A stretch of 15,002 nucleotides of DNA from UMGS1840 sp045661305 (GTDB taxonomy: Bacteria; Bacillota; Clostridia; UMGS1840). Positions 13,375 through 15,002 of this stretch are shown piece by piece. The stretch's first letter is position 1. Each line of letters opens with the position of its first letter. The position numbers and the translations under genes are program-made. The DNA is taken from contig JAZRFJ010000005.1 in NCBI GenBank assembly GCA_045661305.1, positions 1 to 15,002 of the forward strand, read 5' to 3'. The notes under the pieces were generated by a model. The model had not been told where the DNA came from and made no database searches. It saw only the letters and a program-made list of their open reading frames with translations.

Positions 13375-14139
13375 ATGGGAAAAACTATTGCGGTTGCAAA
13401 TCAGAAGGGCGGAGTTGGAAAAACAACATCTGCCATTAATGTTGCAGCTTGTATGGGTTCTATGAATAAAAAGGTTCTTCTCATAGACGCTGACCCCCAG
13501 GGAAATGCAACAAGCGGAGTAGGAGTAGAAAAGGAAAATATTAAATATTCTTTCTATGACTGCCTTATAGGAAATAAAAAAATTAAAGATACTATTGTAA
13601 AAACAAATTTTGAAGGTCTTTATCTTTGTCCTTGTAATCTTGAGCTTGCAGGGGCTGAAGTAGAGCTTGTAAGTGTAGAGGACAGGCAGTTTAGATTTTT
13701 AAAAACTATTGAACCTGTTAAAGATGATTTTGATTTTATAATTGTTGATTGTCCTCCGTCATTAGGTCTTATTACTGTTAATATACTGTCAGGCTGTGAC
13801 TCGGTTTTAATTCCTCTTCAATGTGAATTTTTTGCTCTTGAAGGTTTAAGTCAGCTTATAGGAACAGTAAATAAAATCAAAAATTCATATAATGAGAATA
13901 TAAGCATAGAGGGTGTTATTCTTACAATGTATGACGGAAGAACTAATCTTACACTCCAGGTTGCAGGGGAAATAAAAAAATATTTTGGCGAAAAAGTATT
14001 TAAAAGTCCTGTTCCCAGAAGTGTTCGTTTAGGAGAAGCCCCAAGCTTCGGAGAACCTATTTTATATTATGATAAGCATTCAAAATGCACCGCAGCATAT
14101 CTTGATATATCAGAAAATATCATAAAAAATAACAGATAG
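13375..14139 (+). CDS. parA: Chromosome-partitioning ATPase ParA/Soj
   Basis: This is a deviant-Walker ATPase that dimerises on DNA with ATP and is stimulated by ParB, driving segregation of the origin region. The 254-aa product has the Walker A motif KGGVGKTT (11-18, with the signature Lys11), the switch block LLIDADPQGN (35-44), Walker B FIIVDCPPS (about 121-129) and the conserved CEFFALEGLSQL region and a VPRSVRLGEAPSFGEPI block near the C-terminus. There is no N-terminal helix-turn-helix extension, which fits the chromosomal Soj type rather than a plasmid ParA of the P1 class. ATG at 13375 is preceded by AAAGG at a rather long 11-nt spacing. parB follows after 13 nt. Confidence 0.96.
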   Translation: MGKTIAVANQKGGVGKTTSAINVAACMGSMNKKVLLIDADPQGNATSGVGVEKENIKYSFYDCLIGNKKIKDTIVKTNFEGLYLCPCNLELAGAEVELVSVEDRQFRFLKTIEPVKDDFDFIIVDCPPSLGLITVNILSGCDSVLIPLQCEFFALEGLSQLIGTVNKIKNSYNENISIEGVILTMYDGRTNLTLQVAGEIKKYFGEKVFKSPVPRSVRLGEAPSFGEPILYYDKHSKCTAAYLDISENIIKNNR

Positions 14140-14152
14140 GAGAATAAATATA

Positions 14153-15002
14153 ATGATTAAGAAAAACGGTCTTGGAAGAGGTCTGGATTCTTTATTATCA
14201 GAAAATGTTTCTGGAGAAGATAATAAAGTATATGAACTTAATATTTATGATATTGAGCCTAATCCCGACCAACCCAGAAAAAATTTTGATGAATCACAGC
14301 TTAAAAAACTTGCAGATTCTATAAATGAAGTCGGAGTTTTATCTCCTATTCTTGTGAGTAAAAAAGATAATGGTCTTTATGAAATAGTTGCAGGAGAAAG
14401 AAGATGGAGAGCTTCTAAAATTGCAGGAAAGAAAAAAATTCCTGCAATAGTAAAAAAATATGAGAAAAAAGAAATAATGGAAATAGCTCTTATTGAAAAT
14501 CTTCAAAGAGAAAATCTTAATCCTTATGAAGAAGCAATAGGCTACAGAGTTTTGCGGGATAATTTTGATTTAACTCAGGAAGAAATAGCAAAAAGAGTTT
14601 CAAAGAGCCGTTCAACCGTAGCAAATGTATTAAGAATTTTGACTTTACCGGATTTTGTTATTGAAGAAATAAAGAAAAATACAGTTTCTTTGGGCCATGC
14701 AAAAACCTTGATGTCACTTGAAACGGACGAGCTTAAGAAAATTCTTCTTCATAAAATAATAAATGATAAAATTTCTGTAAGAGAAGCAGAAGAAACTGCT
14801 AAGCGCTTATCACAAAAGAAAAGAAGTACACTTATAAAGAAAAACTTTAAAAGAGACCCTTATTATATAGACATAGAAAAAAATTTGTCGGAAAAATTTG
14901 GCTCTAAGGTTTTTATAAAATCAGGAAAAATAAAAAGTAAAATAGAAATAGAATACTATTCTGAAAAGGATTTAGAAAAAATTATAAATATTCTTTCAAA
15001 AT
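14153..15002 (+). CDS. parB: Chromosome-partitioning protein ParB/Spo0J (3' end cut by window)
   Basis: ParB binds parS, loads as a CTP-dependent clamp and recruits ParA. The 283 visible residues have the N-terminal GLGRGLDSLL motif, an IEPNPDQPRK box, the CTP-binding AGERRWRA motif (80-87), ENLQRENLNPYEEA (115-128), a helix-turn-helix LTQEEIAKRVSKSRSTVANVL (140-160) for parS recognition, and a C-terminal dimerisation segment (IEIEYYSEKDLEKII). No stop occurs before the window end, but the C-terminal motif shows only a few residues are missing. The start is the ATG at 14153, with AGGAG overlapping the parA stop codon and 10 nt of spacing, which indicates co-translation. Confidence 0.96.
   Translation, partial: MIKKNGLGRGLDSLLSENVSGEDNKVYELNIYDIEPNPDQPRKNFDESQLKKLADSINEVGVLSPILVSKKDNGLYEIVAGERRWRASKIAGKKKIPAIVKKYEKKEIMEIALIENLQRENLNPYEEAIGYRVLRDNFDLTQEEIAKRVSKSRSTVANVLRILTLPDFVIEEIKKNTVSLGHAKTLMSLETDELKKILLHKIINDKISVREAEETAKRLSQKKRSTLIKKNFKRDPYYIDIEKNLSEKFGSKVFIKSGKIKSKIEIEYYSEKDLEKIINILSK

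Overview
The window is AT-rich DNA from a low-GC Gram-positive bacterium, most likely a member of the Clostridia. The evidence is the purine-rich AGGAGG-type ribosome binding sites, a tetrahydrofolate riboswitch in front of an ECF-type folT gene, a compact primary sigma factor next to dnaG, an S-layer-homology protein, and a Soj/Spo0J-type parAB pair with parS sites. The exact taxon cannot be named from the sequence alone.

Layout. (1) Positions 1-1094 are the end of an integrated mobile element. They hold the last 32 codons and right end of an IS3-family insertion sequence, a RepA_N-type replication initiator gene that the IS truncates and that also looks frameshifted, iteron-like 23-bp repeats inside that gene, a hairpin in its leader, 11-bp direct repeats that could be integrase arm sites, and a 47-nt 3' fragment of a tRNA-Lys(CTT) gene that reads as the attachment site. 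The tRNA's terminator (1095-1142) starts the chromosomal side. (2) Positions 1198-13120 are chromosomal and all genes read on the minus strand. In transcription order they are dnaG, rpoD, a promoter, thrS, an SLH-domain surface protein, a membrane-anchored 5'-nucleotidase-like protein with a degraded metal site, mnmA, a THF riboswitch, folT, folC, a CBM9-like protein, and an Sfp-type phosphopantetheinyl transferase. (3) Positions 13121-13374 are a divergent intergenic region with two identical parS-like palindromes and a strong parA promoter. (4) parA and parB follow on the plus strand; parB runs off the window close to its natural end.

How the genes work together. dnaG and rpoD form the familiar macromolecular-synthesis pair, 4 nt apart. 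folT (folate uptake) and folC (polyglutamylation, which traps folates in the cell) are a functional pair under one riboswitch. The leader after the aptamer can fold into two mutually exclusive structures, one of which hides the folT ribosome binding site, so it is probably a translational OFF switch. ParA and ParB, with the two parS sites beside their own promoter, form the chromosome segregation module.

I found no CRISPR array, rRNA, toxin-antitoxin pair or recognisable defence system. The most informative items are the att/tRNA junction with a decayed replication gene, the riboswitch expression platform, the parS pair, and the degraded metallophosphatase.
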